From Ktedonobacter racemifer DSM 44963 (GTDB lineage Bacteria; Chloroflexota; Ktedonobacteria; Ktedonobacterales; Ktedonobacteraceae), in NCBI RefSeq assembly GCF_000178855.1, contig NZ_ADVG01000002.1:2604001-2668000 (forward strand): 64,000 nt of DNA, in the 5' to 3' direction. The notes under the pieces are model-generated. The model was given only the letters and a program-made list of their open reading frames with translations. It did not search any database and had not been told where the DNA came from. Shown piece after piece: positions 56,218-64,000 of the stretch; position 1 is the first letter of the stretch, and each line of letters opens with the position of its first letter. A program made the translations under genes and the position numbers.

Positions 56218-57597
56218 CTAACGACCCTCCTCAATGGGATTTGATGGGCGCTCCTCGGAGTGGATGCTCTCGACAGGAATCCCCTCGTGCTTTGTCATCA
56301 CCGCGTCCGACGCGCCAGGCTCGACTTCGTGCAAGGTATCGTTCTCAATCACGATCAGGGGATTGCCTACGATGGGACCCGCCAGCGGAACCTCAATCGC
56401 AGGCACGGCCGCGCGCCTGGAACGGCGACGGAAGGCACGTGTAATCGCGGGCAGGAACTCGGAAGCGATACTAAAGAGCACCAGCGCCTGAATGACATAC
56501 ACCATGTCGCCAGGAATCTTGGCAAAGAGCTGCATCGTGGTTCCACCCTGGCGCAGGCCACCAAAGAGGAGGGCGCTCAAGAGGATACCCACGCCCGTGG
56601 TCCGCCCGAGCAGCGAGACGCCAATCGCATCAAAGCCGGTCGGGTCAATCGCAAATGTCGAGCCAAACAATTGATACGGAGGCTGACCCATGAGGTGGAT
56701 CGCGCCCGCCAGGCCAGAGAAGGCACCGGACAGCGCCATCACCAGGAACATATTGCGCTTGGTGCGGATACCCGCATATTGCGCGGCCCTGGGATTCTGC
56801 CCAATGACGCGAATTTCATAGCCGAAGGCGGTCCGGCTCGTAAGGAACCAGTAAAAGATGAGAACGACAAGCGCAATTAGCAAGCCGACATCGGTAAGAT
56901 ACTGCTCAGGATTGGTAATCTGAGGCAAGAACTGGCCCAGCGTATTATTATAGGTCGTGGCCAGGAAGGGAAGTTGCGCCTGAGTTGGCAGAGACGGCGT
57001 CTGCGTCGCCTGGTGAGGAGCCTTGTAGGGGCCAGAGATGAGATAGTCGGTTACATAGAAAGCTATCCAATTGAGCATGATCGTGGTCACCACTTCGTGC
57101 GCGCCACGCCAGGCTTTAAGCAGGCCGACAATACCACCCCAGATACCACCAGCGACAATGCTTCCCAGCAGCATCAGTGGCACAAGCACGATGCCCGGGA
57201 GGGTGGGAAAGGTATAGGCGATAATACCCGCGGTCATGGCTCCAACAGCGAGCTGGCCCGCGGCACCAATGTTAAATAGGCCAGCCCGGTACGCAATAGC
57301 GACAGAGAGACCAGTCAGTATCAAGGGACCTACGCGCACAAGAGTATAGGAGAGACTCTGTGGATCGCCAAAGGAGCCCTGAAAAAGGTACTGATAACCG
57401 CTCAAGACGGTATTCAGTCGATCATCAAACGTGCCCGAGGTCGTCGCCATGATAAAGATACCGCCGACAATCAACGCCAGCAGCACCGCGAAGAGGGGAC
57501 GACTCAGAGCAATCCAGATTCTATACAACCAACCGAGAAAATTCGACGCCGAAGAAGGTGTACTCTTCGCTTCGCGCCGACCTGGTGGCACGGCCAT
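56218..57597 (-). CDS. ABC transporter permease (NupP/YufP type)
   Basis: A 459-residue permease, BPD_transp_2 family: YTLVRVGPLILTGLSVAIAYRAGLFNIGAAGQLAVGAMTAG and GFDAIGVSLLGRTTGVGILLSALLFGGLRQGG. It has an extra C-terminal cytoplasmic tail of about 70 residues (from RRRSRRAAVPAIEV) not seen in the shorter partner. GGAGGAA selects the ATG at 57597; the frame is open to 57690. First gene of the operon. Confidence 0.9.
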   Translation of the reverse strand: MAVPPGRREAKSTPSSASNFLGWLYRIWIALSRPLFAVLLALIVGGIFIMATTSGTFDDRLNTVLSGYQYLFQGSFGDPQSLSYTLVRVGPLILTGLSVAIAYRAGLFNIGAAGQLAVGAMTAGIIAYTFPTLPGIVLVPLMLLGSIVAGGIWGGIVGLLKAWRGAHEVVTTIMLNWIAFYVTDYLISGPYKAPHQATQTPSLPTQAQLPFLATTYNNTLGQFLPQITNPEQYLTDVGLLIALVVLIFYWFLTSRTAFGYEIRVIGQNPRAAQYAGIRTKRNMFLVMALSGAFSGLAGAIHLMGQPPYQLFGSTFAIDPTGFDAIGVSLLGRTTGVGILLSALLFGGLRQGGTTMQLFAKIPGDMVYVIQALVLFSIASEFLPAITRAFRRRSRRAAVPAIEVPLAGPIVGNPLIVIENDTLHEVEPGASDAVMTKHEGIPVESIHSEERPSNPIEEGR

Positions 57598-57642
57598 AAG
57601 GCTTCCTCCGAAACAGGAGACGGCATGATGCGCCGCCAACAA

Positions 57643-57670
57643 ATTGTAAGTCAGGAATGTATATCGACAA
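57643..57670 (-). promoter_or_regulatory. Promoter of the ABC transporter operon
   Basis: On the minus strand TTGTCG (57665-57670), 16-bp spacer, TACAAT (57643-57648). The first repeat copy covers the spacer and -35 region. Confidence 0.5.
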
Positions 57671-57690
57671 TCAGGAATGCATATCGACAA
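57651..57690 (+). repeat. 20-bp tandem repeat, two copies
   Basis: TCAGGAATGTATATCGACAA and the same with C at position 10 stand head to tail. They overlap and lie just upstream of the ABC promoter, where an activator or repressor could bind two turns of helix apart. Confidence 0.8.
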
Positions 57691-57949
57691 TTATGATAAC
57701 ATTAGCAATGGAGATAACACAAGCATAGATCTGGGGTGGCAAAGAGACGCAACATGGCATAACGAGAACTAGCTCTACTGTTTCCAGAGAGCCAGCAGCG
57801 CATCATCTTGTGATTCTAACGAGATAGCAGGCACCTGCTCGACACCCTCACCCAGCGGTGTTATACTTCTCTTAGCGCTGAGAATCTTCTATCAAGTGCG
57901 CTCCTACCAACTAACCGTAATGGCTATATCTTTCTCCTGCGTGTGAGCA

Positions 57950-59164
57950 ATGACACAAGAACCATTTGAGAAACAACCAGTCGAAACTCCTTCGCTGCTA
58001 CATAATAACCGTGACCTGGCGGTGCTCTATGATATTGCGAGCTACCTGAATCATAGTATCGATGTTCACGAAGCCCTCCAGGAGGTCCTGGTCCGTGTCA
58101 CGGACCTGCTCGGGCTACGCACGGGCTGGGTCTGGCTGCTAAATGAATGGGGCAGTACCTATCTCGCGGCCTCACAAGATCTCCCGCCCTACCTGGCGGA
58201 CCACCCTGAGCGCATGACAGGCTCCTGTCAATGCCTCGATACCTTCTTAGGTGGCGAGCTTTCGGGTGCCTCAAATATCGACGTGCTACGTTGTAGCCGC
58301 TTAAAGAACGCGGAACGCAACAGCGATCCCTCGGCGCTTGGCCTACGCTTTCATGCCAGCATCCCTATTTACGCTGGCGATACGCGCATCGGCGTTCTCA
58401 ATGTCGCCAGCGAAGATTGGCGCGAGCTACAGCCAGAAGAGCTGCAACTGCTACACATCATCGGCGACCAGATCGGCCTGGCAATCCAGCGAGCACGCAT
58501 CTCGTCGCAACACATGCGCGCCGCGGCTCGCCTTGCAACCATCGAGGAGCGCAACCGCCTGGCCCGTGAGATTCATGACACGATTGCCCAGGGCCTGGCC
58601 GCGGTCACCCTGCAACTGGAGACCGCCGACGCCCTCGCCGAGAGCAAACCCCAACGGGCACACGAGGCCTTGCAGCGCGCGCTCCGCCTGGCTCGCGGCA
58701 ACCTGGAGGAGGCACGACGCTCAGTGATGGATCTGCGTGCCGCGCCACTTCAGGGACGCACCCTGCCCGAAGCCCTTGAGGCCCTGGTCCATGAGGAGAA
58801 GGCGCACGAAGAGCAGGCGCCGCGCGCGCTGGTTAGTTTCCGGTATGCGCCAGAGGCGCTCTTTCCGCCGCTCCCAGCAAGCGTGGAGTCTGGTCTCTAC
58901 CGCATTGCGCAGGAGGCGCTCAACAACGCCCATCGACATGCGCAGGCCACGCATATTTACCTGGAGCTGACCGCCAACGAGCACCAGGTTCAGTTAAGCA
59001 TCAAAGATGATGGTCAGGGCTTCGACCTCGACACGCTTGCCACCCAGGAGGGGCACTTTGGACTCAAAGGCATAGGCGAGCGCGTCAAGCTTCTCAATGG
59101 CACGCTCTGCCTTGAAAGCGATCCCGGCCAGGGAGCACATCTCTATATCGCGGTCCCATACTAA
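57950..59164 (+). CDS. GAF-domain sensor histidine kinase (NarL partner type)
   Basis: A 404-residue soluble kinase. A GAF domain (about 20-180) carries Cys93, Cys95 and Cys115 (GSCQCLDTF, LRCSRL), which could bind an iron-sulfur cluster or sense redox state. The HisKA_3 box RNRLAREIHDTIAQGLAAV has His209; the ATPase part has NNAHRHAQA and DDGQGFDLD. It phosphorylates the response regulator encoded 51 bp downstream. No membrane segment, so it senses an internal signal. Confidence 0.93.
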   Translation: MTQEPFEKQPVETPSLLHNNRDLAVLYDIASYLNHSIDVHEALQEVLVRVTDLLGLRTGWVWLLNEWGSTYLAASQDLPPYLADHPERMTGSCQCLDTFLGGELSGASNIDVLRCSRLKNAERNSDPSALGLRFHASIPIYAGDTRIGVLNVASEDWRELQPEELQLLHIIGDQIGLAIQRARISSQHMRAAARLATIEERNRLAREIHDTIAQGLAAVTLQLETADALAESKPQRAHEALQRALRLARGNLEEARRSVMDLRAAPLQGRTLPEALEALVHEEKAHEEQAPRALVSFRYAPEALFPPLPASVESGLYRIAQEALNNAHRHAQATHIYLELTANEHQVQLSIKDDGQGFDLDTLATQEGHFGLKGIGERVKLLNGTLCLESDPGQGAHLYIAVPY

Positions 59165-59172
59165 CGGGAAGA

Positions 59173-59190
59173 GTCCATGCTTGCATGGAC
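59173..59190 (+). other. Intercistronic hairpin between kinase and regulator genes
   Basis: Perfect 8-bp stem GTCCATGC/GCATGGAC with loop TT, in the short gap before the response regulator. It may stabilise mRNA or modulate translation of the second gene. Confidence 0.5.
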
Positions 59191-59215
59191 TAACATGAAG
59201 AGAAAGGCACAGACA

Positions 59216-59878
59216 ATGATCCATATATTGCTGGCAGACGATCATCCTATCGTACGCGAGGGATTGCGCGCGGTACTGGAGACCCAGCCCGACTTTGAGG
59301 TCATCTCAGAATGTGCCAGCGGCGACGAGGTCATCCGCCAGGCCGAGCTCCTCAAGCCAGATATCTTGCTCTTAGACCTGGAAATGCCCATCATGGACGG
59401 AGTCGAGGCCATCAAGCAGCTTCGCCAGCGTCGGCAGAATGCGCGTATCATTGTCTTTACCGCCTTTGATACAGATGAACGCATCATTCACGCCATCCAG
59501 GCGGGCGCAGATGGCTATCTGCTCAAAGGCTCGCCCCGCGATGAGATCTTCAAGGCCATCCGCCTGGCTATGGAGGGAGGCTCGCTCCTCCAGCCTCTCG
59601 TCGCCTCTAAGCTGCTGCGGCACATGGGCCAGCGCGAACGCGAGAACAACTACCGGACCCTGCAAGGCATTCCCCGGGTTGAAGAGCTCACCGAGCGCGA
59701 GCTGGAGGTGCTGCGCCTCCTGGCTCAGGGCATGCCTAATAAAGAGATAGCCTCCCATCTCGTCATCAGCGAGCGCACCGCCAAATTTCACGTCAGCTCC
59801 ATCATGAGCAAGCTAGGCGCGACCAACCGCACCGAAGCCGTCGCCCTCGCCGCCCAACGCGGATTGATAGAGTTGTAA
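59216..59878 (+). CDS. NarL/FixJ family response regulator
   Basis: A 220-residue regulator: receiver domain with DDH at 8-10, phosphoacceptor Asp54 (LLLDLEMP) and Lys in LLKGSPRDE, then LuxR-type helix-turn-helix (LTERELEVLRLLAQGMPNKEIASHLVISERTAKFHVSSIMSKLGA). The frame is open from 59177, but GAAAGG and the start of the conserved domain support the ATG at 59216. Target genes unknown. Its TAA lies in a long palindrome. Confidence 0.94.
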   Translation: MIHILLADDHPIVREGLRAVLETQPDFEVISECASGDEVIRQAELLKPDILLLDLEMPIMDGVEAIKQLRQRRQNARIIVFTAFDTDERIIHAIQAGADGYLLKGSPRDEIFKAIRLAMEGGSLLQPLVASKLLRHMGQRERENNYRTLQGIPRVEELTERELEVLRLLAQGMPNKEIASHLVISERTAKFHVSSIMSKLGATNRTEAVALAAQRGLIEL

Positions 59879-59946
59879 AGAAGCACGCTGTGGTGATGGG
59901 CTCTGCCGAAGGCAGAGCCCATCACCACAGCGTGCTTCTTTACAAC
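59872..59946. terminator. 75-nt inverted repeat between convergent regulator and rsgA
   Basis: Perfect 36-bp arms (59872-59907 with 59911-59946), loop GAA. The stop of the response regulator (59876-59878) lies inside the left arm; rsgA ends 19 bp beyond the right arm. Confidence 0.85.
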
Positions 59947-59964
59947 ATTGATACTGAATTTGGC

Positions 59965-61029
59965 CTAGCGTTCGTCTCCGTTGTAGATGCGAATATAACT
60001 ACGATAGCGGTGCGTATCAATCACATCATCCTCAACGGCCTGAATAATAGCACAGCCCTCTTCGTCGATATGGTTACAATCGTTAAAGACGCATTCGCCC
60101 AGGTAGGAGCGAAACTCGACAAAGCAGCGCGGAAGATCCTCTGGCGAGACATCCCAGGCGGCGAGGGCGCGAATACCCGCCGAGTCCGCCAGCCAGCCAC
60201 CAGAAGAAAGCGGGTAGAGCTGCGAGCCGGTCGTCGTATGCCGACCCTTGCCCGTCGCCTCGCTAATCAGACCCGTACGGATCGCCATCTCTGGCTCGAT
60301 AGCGTTCACCAGCGACGATTTACCCACGCCTGAAGGCCCGGTAAAGAGAGTAGTGCGATCCTGCAAGATCGTACGCAACTCTACTATTCCCTGTCCATCT
60401 TGCGCACTGGTCCAGATGACGGGATAGTCCAGCTTGGCGTAGAGATCAGCAGCCTCATCAACACGCGAAGAATGAGGAAGATCGGCCTTATTAAGACAGA
60501 TGATGGCGCGAAGTTGCGCCGCCTCACAGATGACGAGGTAGCGATCCAGAAAAGCGAAATGCGGCTCTGGCTGGGCCACCGACAGCACGATAATCACCTG
60601 GTCAAGGTTTGCCAGCAGTGTCTGCGGAATCGCTTTACGTTCCGTTGAGCCAGCGTCCAGGCGCGAGAGCTCGCTCTGGCGCGGCAGAATCTCTTCGATC
60701 AGGCCTGTACTCTCATCAAGCTTGCGCAGCCTGACATAATCGCCTGGCGAGAGGCGTGACTGAATAGGATTTTCGGGTTCAAGTGCGGGTTTATTATTTT
60801 TCTCACGTTCACGTTCGGCGCGTCGCAACTGATACTCATTCAGCTTGCGCCCTTTGGCGACAGCCTGGGTGCTCTGCGACTGGACGCGTGCGAAGGCTTT
60901 CTTTAATTTTCCGCGCAGCGTACAACGAAAGACGCCTGTGTCAGTGTGAACGTCATAGATGCCATGTGCTCCATTGAGCACAACACCGGTAAGCAAAGCC
61001 GGATCATCAATCAAGCTGTTCCCTCCCAA
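59965..61029 (-). CDS. rsgA: Ribosome small subunit-dependent GTPase A
   Basis: A 354-residue circularly permuted GTPase: G4 (NKAD) and G5 (TSAQ) come before G1 (GPSGVGKSSL) and G3 (DSAGI), as in all RsgA proteins. A C-terminal zinc knuckle (ECVFNDCNHIDEEGC) is present. The N-terminal OB-fold is interrupted by a charged insertion of about 35 residues (QLRRAEREREKNNKPALEPENP). It helps late 30S ribosome maturation. It stands alone on the minus strand. Confidence 0.95.
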   Translation of the reverse strand: MGGNSLIDDPALLTGVVLNGAHGIYDVHTDTGVFRCTLRGKLKKAFARVQSQSTQAVAKGRKLNEYQLRRAEREREKNNKPALEPENPIQSRLSPGDYVRLRKLDESTGLIEEILPRQSELSRLDAGSTERKAIPQTLLANLDQVIIVLSVAQPEPHFAFLDRYLVICEAAQLRAIICLNKADLPHSSRVDEAADLYAKLDYPVIWTSAQDGQGIVELRTILQDRTTLFTGPSGVGKSSLVNAIEPEMAIRTGLISEATGKGRHTTTGSQLYPLSSGGWLADSAGIRALAAWDVSPEDLPRCFVEFRSYLGECVFNDCNHIDEEGCAIIQAVEDDVIDTHRYRSYIRIYNGDER

Positions 61030-61139
61030 GGAATTGCAGAAAAACGGCAGCCATACTGCCAGGCAGACATAGCCATCTCTTGAAGAGAGGCATGTTGCAC
61101 TGGTTCATTGATAGAAGAATGGCGCGCTACAAACAACGG

Positions 61140-61475
61140 CATGAAGGTGTCTGCCACGTGGGAGGGAGTGTCGACCTCTCAACTGGGGAAGCACTACGTT
61201 GAGAGCCTTTTCCAGTCAACCCATGGCCTCCTTATGCGAAAACCAACCCCTTTCGGGGGCGGCTAGCGCTCACGCGCTCAGGTTTTCGGAGAGGCATGAC
61301 CGGAAGCGATACAGACAGGCAATACTAGCGTGCGCCAGGTACCTGCTGAACCAGGAGAATCAAGGGAACCTGGCGGGCGAAAGACTGTCTGTAACACTCG
61401 CCTCATGCCGGACAGACAAGGTGCATTCAAGCACACAGTAACAGATCTTGTGCTTTTGCATAGAACTGCACCTCC
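61140..61475. ncRNA. Strongly structured non-coding region (candidate RNA)
   Basis: Perfect pairings: CTCTCAAC 61176-61183 with GTTGAGAG 61198-61205; CGAAAACC 61237-61244 with GGTTTTCG 61281-61288, closing a three-way junction with two inner hairpins (CCCC/GGGG 61247-61258; AGCGC/GCGCT 61265-61278); ACAGACAG 61311-61318 with CTGTCTGT 61385-61392, enclosing CGCCAGGT 61333-61340 with ACCTGGCG 61368-61375; and GGTGCA 61420-61425 with TGCACC 61467-61472. GTCTGT 61387-61392 can pair instead with ACAGAC 61412-61417. The strand is not proven. It could be an orphan omega-RNA, a regulatory leader or another RNA. Confidence 0.5.
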
Positions 61476-61700
61476 TTTAAACTGGCCAGGCCAGAATTTG
61501 AACGAACGGTTCCTCGTACTCCAAGCATACTCGGAACAAATCGTTTTTGTCAACGTTCGCTCTTCTCATTATCGGCATTTCGCCAAAATTCATTTGCTTT
61601 GCAAGGCTCAAGCAAATAGTGACCCATAAAAAGAGTTTTCAACAGTTCTTAAAAAGAGAGGAGAATGTAGACAAAGCGTGGCAATATGCCCATAAAGTCC

Positions 61701-61722
61701 ATTCTCATAGACACATGAGAAT
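61701..61722 (+). repeat. Subterminal hairpin of the TnpB element (left end)
   Basis: ATTCTCAT at 61701-61708 pairs with ATGAGAAT at 61715-61722 around AGACAC. IS200/IS605 elements carry such short hairpins near their ends for recognition by TnpA. Confidence 0.5.
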
Positions 61723-61779
61723 AAATGTTCTATACCAGAAGAAAGAAGGGGTATTGACGTCTATCAGGAGTGGTGGGCA

Positions 61780-62958
61780 ATGATTCGCGCGCATAAGATA
61801 CGCCTGCATCCAACAGAAGAACAGAAAGGCTATTTTGTCAGAGCTGCAGGTGTTTCTCGCTTTACCTGGAACTGGGCACTGGCAGAATGGAACCGGCAGT
61901 ATCAAGCGGGCGAGAAGCCAACTGCTTTGAAATTGAAGAAGCAATTCAACCAGATCCGACGGCAAGAGTACCCCTGGACCTGGGAGGTCACCAAGAATGC
62001 TTCCGATCAGCCATTCCTCGACCTGGCAAAAGCCTGGGCCGCCTATTTTGAAGGCTTGAAAACGGGAAAAAAGACCGGTCGGCCCACATTCAAGAGCAAG
62101 AAGAAAAGCAAACTGAGCTTTTATCTGGCCAATGATCAATTTGAGCTTGGGGACCATCGGATCTGGATACCCAAACTCGGCTGGGTGAATATGGCAGAGT
62201 CGTTGCGCTTTGTGGGCAAAGTGACAGGCGCGCGCATTACCAAAACGGCCGACTGGTGGTTTGTGTCCATCCAGGTCGAACTCCCGGATGCGATCCCGGC
62301 GAAGAAACCGGCTGCGTGTGGCATCGATGTCGGACTGAACCGACTGGCAACCTTGAGTACCGGCGAGGGATACGAGAACCAAGCCTTCCTCAAAACAGCG
62401 CTCAAGAAACTTCGTCAGGCGAACAAGCGGCTCCATCGCCGCAAACTGGGCTCAAAAAACCGGGAGAAAGCTCGCAGACAGGTGGCACGGCTGCATTATC
62501 GGATTGCGTGTCTGCGTGATGACGTGCTCCATAAGCTGACGACCCAGCTTGCTAACTGCTATGGGATCATCGGCATTGAGGATCTCCATCTCAAAGGGTT
62601 GCTGAAAAATCGCACGCTGGCTCGGTCATTTTCGGATGCGGCGTTAGGCAAACTGCTTGCTCTGCTTACCAGCAAGGTAGAGCAGCGAGGCGGGCAGGTG
62701 ATCAAAGTGGATCGCTTCTTTCCATCGAGTAAAACCTGCCATGGTTGCGATTGGAAGTGGGAAACCATGCAGTTGTCGGACCGCGTGTTCCTCTGCCAGA
62801 ACCCCACATGTGCGTATTATCAATTCGGGCAGGAGAGAGATCAGAACGCAGCGTTGAATATCCTGGGTGAAGCCCTCCGCCTGATCGGGCTCATTGACCA
62901 GGCCGTCTCCGGTACTGGCTCGGACGAAGACGCTAACTTGGCTGTGGACGCGGGGTAA
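61780..62958 (+). CDS. tnpB: TnpB RNA-guided nuclease (IS200/IS605 OrfB, Cas12 ancestor family)
   Basis: A 392-residue protein. The N-terminal HTH (KIRLHPTEEQKGYFVRAAGVSRFTWNWAL) is typical. RuvC residues Asp183 (GIDVGLNRLA), Glu267 (IGIEDLHLKGL) and Asp354 (ERDQNAALNI) are all there. The zinc ribbon has Cys320, Cys323, Cys339 and Cys344; the second pair is spaced CxxxxC instead of CxxC. AGGAG lies upstream of the ATG. Known TnpBs cut DNA with an omega-RNA made from the 3' end of the element. Confidence 0.95.
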   Translation: MIRAHKIRLHPTEEQKGYFVRAAGVSRFTWNWALAEWNRQYQAGEKPTALKLKKQFNQIRRQEYPWTWEVTKNASDQPFLDLAKAWAAYFEGLKTGKKTGRPTFKSKKKSKLSFYLANDQFELGDHRIWIPKLGWVNMAESLRFVGKVTGARITKTADWWFVSIQVELPDAIPAKKPAACGIDVGLNRLATLSTGEGYENQAFLKTALKKLRQANKRLHRRKLGSKNREKARRQVARLHYRIACLRDDVLHKLTTQLANCYGIIGIEDLHLKGLLKNRTLARSFSDAALGKLLALLTSKVEQRGGQVIKVDRFFPSSKTCHGCDWKWETMQLSDRVFLCQNPTCAYYQFGQERDQNAALNILGEALRLIGLIDQAVSGTGSDEDANLAVDAG

Positions 62959-63036
62959 GACCAAAAATGTGCTGGTCACATTGAGGCACCTACGAATGAA
63001 GCAGCAACAACGAAATTCGGTGTGGGTGTGTGCTTG
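62830..63036 (+). ncRNA. Probable TnpB omega-RNA (reRNA) region with guide
   Basis: By analogy with known TnpB loci, the scaffold should overlap the last 130 bases of tnpB and run past the stop. A GTGC/GCAC stem (62970-62990) precedes CACCTACGAATGAAGCAGC. The guide would be the following host sequence (about 63016-63036). Limits are inferred. Confidence 0.45.
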
Positions 63037-63242
63037 CATACATTTGCATACGAAAATTGGAGCAGATGGAAATATTCTACAGCATGAGGGGTGATAGTAG
63101 GCTAAGAGGATAGGAGGAGAAGTGCGCAACATTGCGCCTTTCACTGAGCGGCCAGTGAGTCGTCATGTAAACATCCATTGCTTTCAGAAGGGTTACCAGG
63201 TAGGCATTGGCACTGTCGGACGATGCATATGGGTCAAAGAGA
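63037..63242. other. Intergenic region after the TnpB element
   Basis: About 200 bp between the TnpB element and the zinc-ribbon gene, without recognisable features. Short ORFs here lack support. Confidence 0.35.
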
Positions 63243-63956
63243 TTAAAGTTCGTAGTAGAGAATGCGACCACAATTGGTGCAGACCTGAAGTTCAGGACTA
63301 CGGAGCGCCTCTTGTAATTCGCTGGGGGCAAGCACGGCCAGGCACCACTGGCAAGAACTCTGTTCAACTCTGGAAATGGCCCGTCCTTGCTTGGTGCGCC
63401 GCATTAAGGTATAGCGCTCAAGCAGGTCCGTTTCGAGAACTGAGGTAATCAGGGAGCGCTGTTGATCGAGATTGGTGCGCTGCGTCTCAAGTTGCTGCTG
63501 GCGAGTCAGTTCTGTAGAATTATCCCGCGACCATGATTCTTGTGCCTGCTCTAACTCGCGCGCGTAACGCTCGGAGGTTTCTTTCAGCGATTCAGTAACG
63601 TCTACAATCTCACGCAGAGACTCTTCCTGACGAGCGTGCTGAGCTCGAAGCTGCTGGACCTCCTGCTGGAGCGCCTGCAAATCCCGCGTATTGCTCAGAC
63701 TCCCACTGTTAAGGCGCTGCTCTTGCGCCTCGATACGCTTCGTCAGGTCTTCGAGATGCCATTCAGCCTCGCGTTGTGTCTGGAGACTGGCCTGCAACTG
63801 TTGCGCAACGCTCTGCTGCTCAGACTGTAGCTTACGCAGCGTATAGTTGTTCTGGAGAGATTGCTGAAGGGACTGAAGCTCAGCCTTGACGCGATCGAGA
63901 TCCAGGTCGAGCTCCTGTAGCTGGAACAACCGCGCGGCTAGCTGGGTCGTACTCAT
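63243..63956 (-). CDS. Coiled-coil protein with C4 zinc ribbon (COG1579 type)
   Basis: A 237-residue protein. Residues about 5-190 are one long coiled coil rich in Gln, Leu and Glu (LQELDLDLDRVKAELQSLQQSL ... RDLQALQQEVQQLRAQ). The C-terminal zinc ribbon has CQWC and CTNC (SSCQWCLAVLAPSELQEAL...ELQVCTNCGRILYYE). The family is widespread; links to nucleic acid or envelope processes are not settled. AAGGAG lies about a dozen bases before the ATG at 63956. Confidence 0.88.
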   Translation of the reverse strand: MSTTQLAARLFQLQELDLDLDRVKAELQSLQQSLQNNYTLRKLQSEQQSVAQQLQASLQTQREAEWHLEDLTKRIEAQEQRLNSGSLSNTRDLQALQQEVQQLRAQHARQEESLREIVDVTESLKETSERYARELEQAQESWSRDNSTELTRQQQLETQRTNLDQQRSLITSVLETDLLERYTLMRRTKQGRAISRVEQSSCQWCLAVLAPSELQEALRSPELQVCTNCGRILYYEL

Positions 63957-64000
63957 GAGTAGAATTTCTCCTTTCAGCGCGTCCGACATTCTACCATAGA

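Larger units (their letters stand above)
57598..57949. other. Divergent region with tandem repeat and promoter of the ABC operon
   Basis: A 352-bp gap between the ABC operon and the sensor kinase gene. It contains a 20-bp tandem repeat (57651-57690) and the minus-strand promoter at 57643-57670. The remaining 260 bp show nothing I recognise. Confidence 0.55.
61030..61779. other. Large intergenic region between rsgA and tnpB
   Basis: A 750-bp gap without supported ORF. From left: the 13-bp palindrome TCTCTTGAAGAGA (61076-61088), the dense set of stems at 61140-61475 (separate entry), about 220 bp of AT-rich sequence, and the subterminal hairpin of the TnpB element (61701-61722). Confidence 0.6.
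61701..63015 (+). mobile_element. TnpB-only IS200/IS605-type element (approximate limits)
   Basis: The element has a left subterminal hairpin, tnpB, and a right non-coding tail with short stems. No tnpA is present. The right end is placed near 62990-63015, where the sequence ATGAAGCAGCAAC resembles the 3' end of many TnpB elements as I recall them. Confidence 0.5.

Noticed and set aside
57651-57690. CRISPR-like repeat
   Set aside because: Only two copies, head to tail without spacers; more likely a regulator binding site.
61199-61629. Short ORFs in the structured region before tnpB
   Set aside because: The sequence is better explained by RNA-type pairings; the ORFs lack start signals.

Overview
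The window looks like chromosome of a Ktedonobacteria-type member of the Chloroflexota. This is inferred from gene content: an HTH-NB-ARC-WD40 protein, an IscB (a nuclease type known from Ktedonobacter racemifer), IS110 and TnpB elements, otsA/otsB, many GAF/HisKA_3-type regulators, and mixed Gram-positive style signals (AGGAGG ribosome binding sites, a CIRCE element). No rRNA, tRNA or CRISPR array was seen.

Layout. 0-9.5 kb: recX, a membrane Ser/Thr kinase, the CIRCE-controlled groES-groEL operon, a GT-C type membrane glycosyltransferase. 9.5-18 kb: a peptidase operon (S9 oligopeptidase then M32 carboxypeptidase), a 1219-residue HTH-NB-ARC-14xWD40 protein, and facing it a sigma-like gene plus a TrpD-like gene. 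18-22 kb: a truncated and an intact BCP peroxiredoxin, a transposase remnant, a hydrolase-TetR operon, and a DHFR-like gene broken by one stop codon. 22.2-27.2 kb: an accessory island (HNH protein, phage-like small genes, XRE regulator, membrane protein, frameshifted serine recombinase). 27.2-41.5 kb: DUF3037/HipA-like pair, glycogen-debranching-type enzyme, an IS110 element, otsB and otsA, hisC, enolase, an alpha/beta hydrolase. 41.6-44.4 kb: an IscB element with its omega-RNA region, next to a Rad52/DdrA-like gene under a strong operator-covered promoter. 44.8-57.6 kb: XdhC-like protein, secreted GH18 chitinase with a DasR-type operator, LLM oxidoreductase, XRE regulator, MFS exporter, AhpD-like and DoxX-like genes, a LuxR-type pseudogene, sirtuin, and a nucleoside-type ABC operon. 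57.9-64 kb: a NarL-type two-component pair, rsgA, a strongly structured non-coding region, a TnpB element and a zinc-ribbon coiled-coil protein.

The most striking theme is a set of long, nearly perfect inverted repeats (arms mostly 24-42 bp), each with its own sequence. They sit at gene ends and often contain the stop codon of one or both flanking genes. A second subset sits upstream of plus-strand genes and is followed by a shared short motif (GAGCGCCGCAGGCGCGAAGG or close). The second theme is RNA-guided mobile machinery: an IscB with omega-RNA region, a TnpB with a probable 3' omega-RNA, an IS110 with a probable bridge RNA, and a separate structured region (61.14-61.48 kb) that may be an orphan guide-type RNA or a regulatory RNA.
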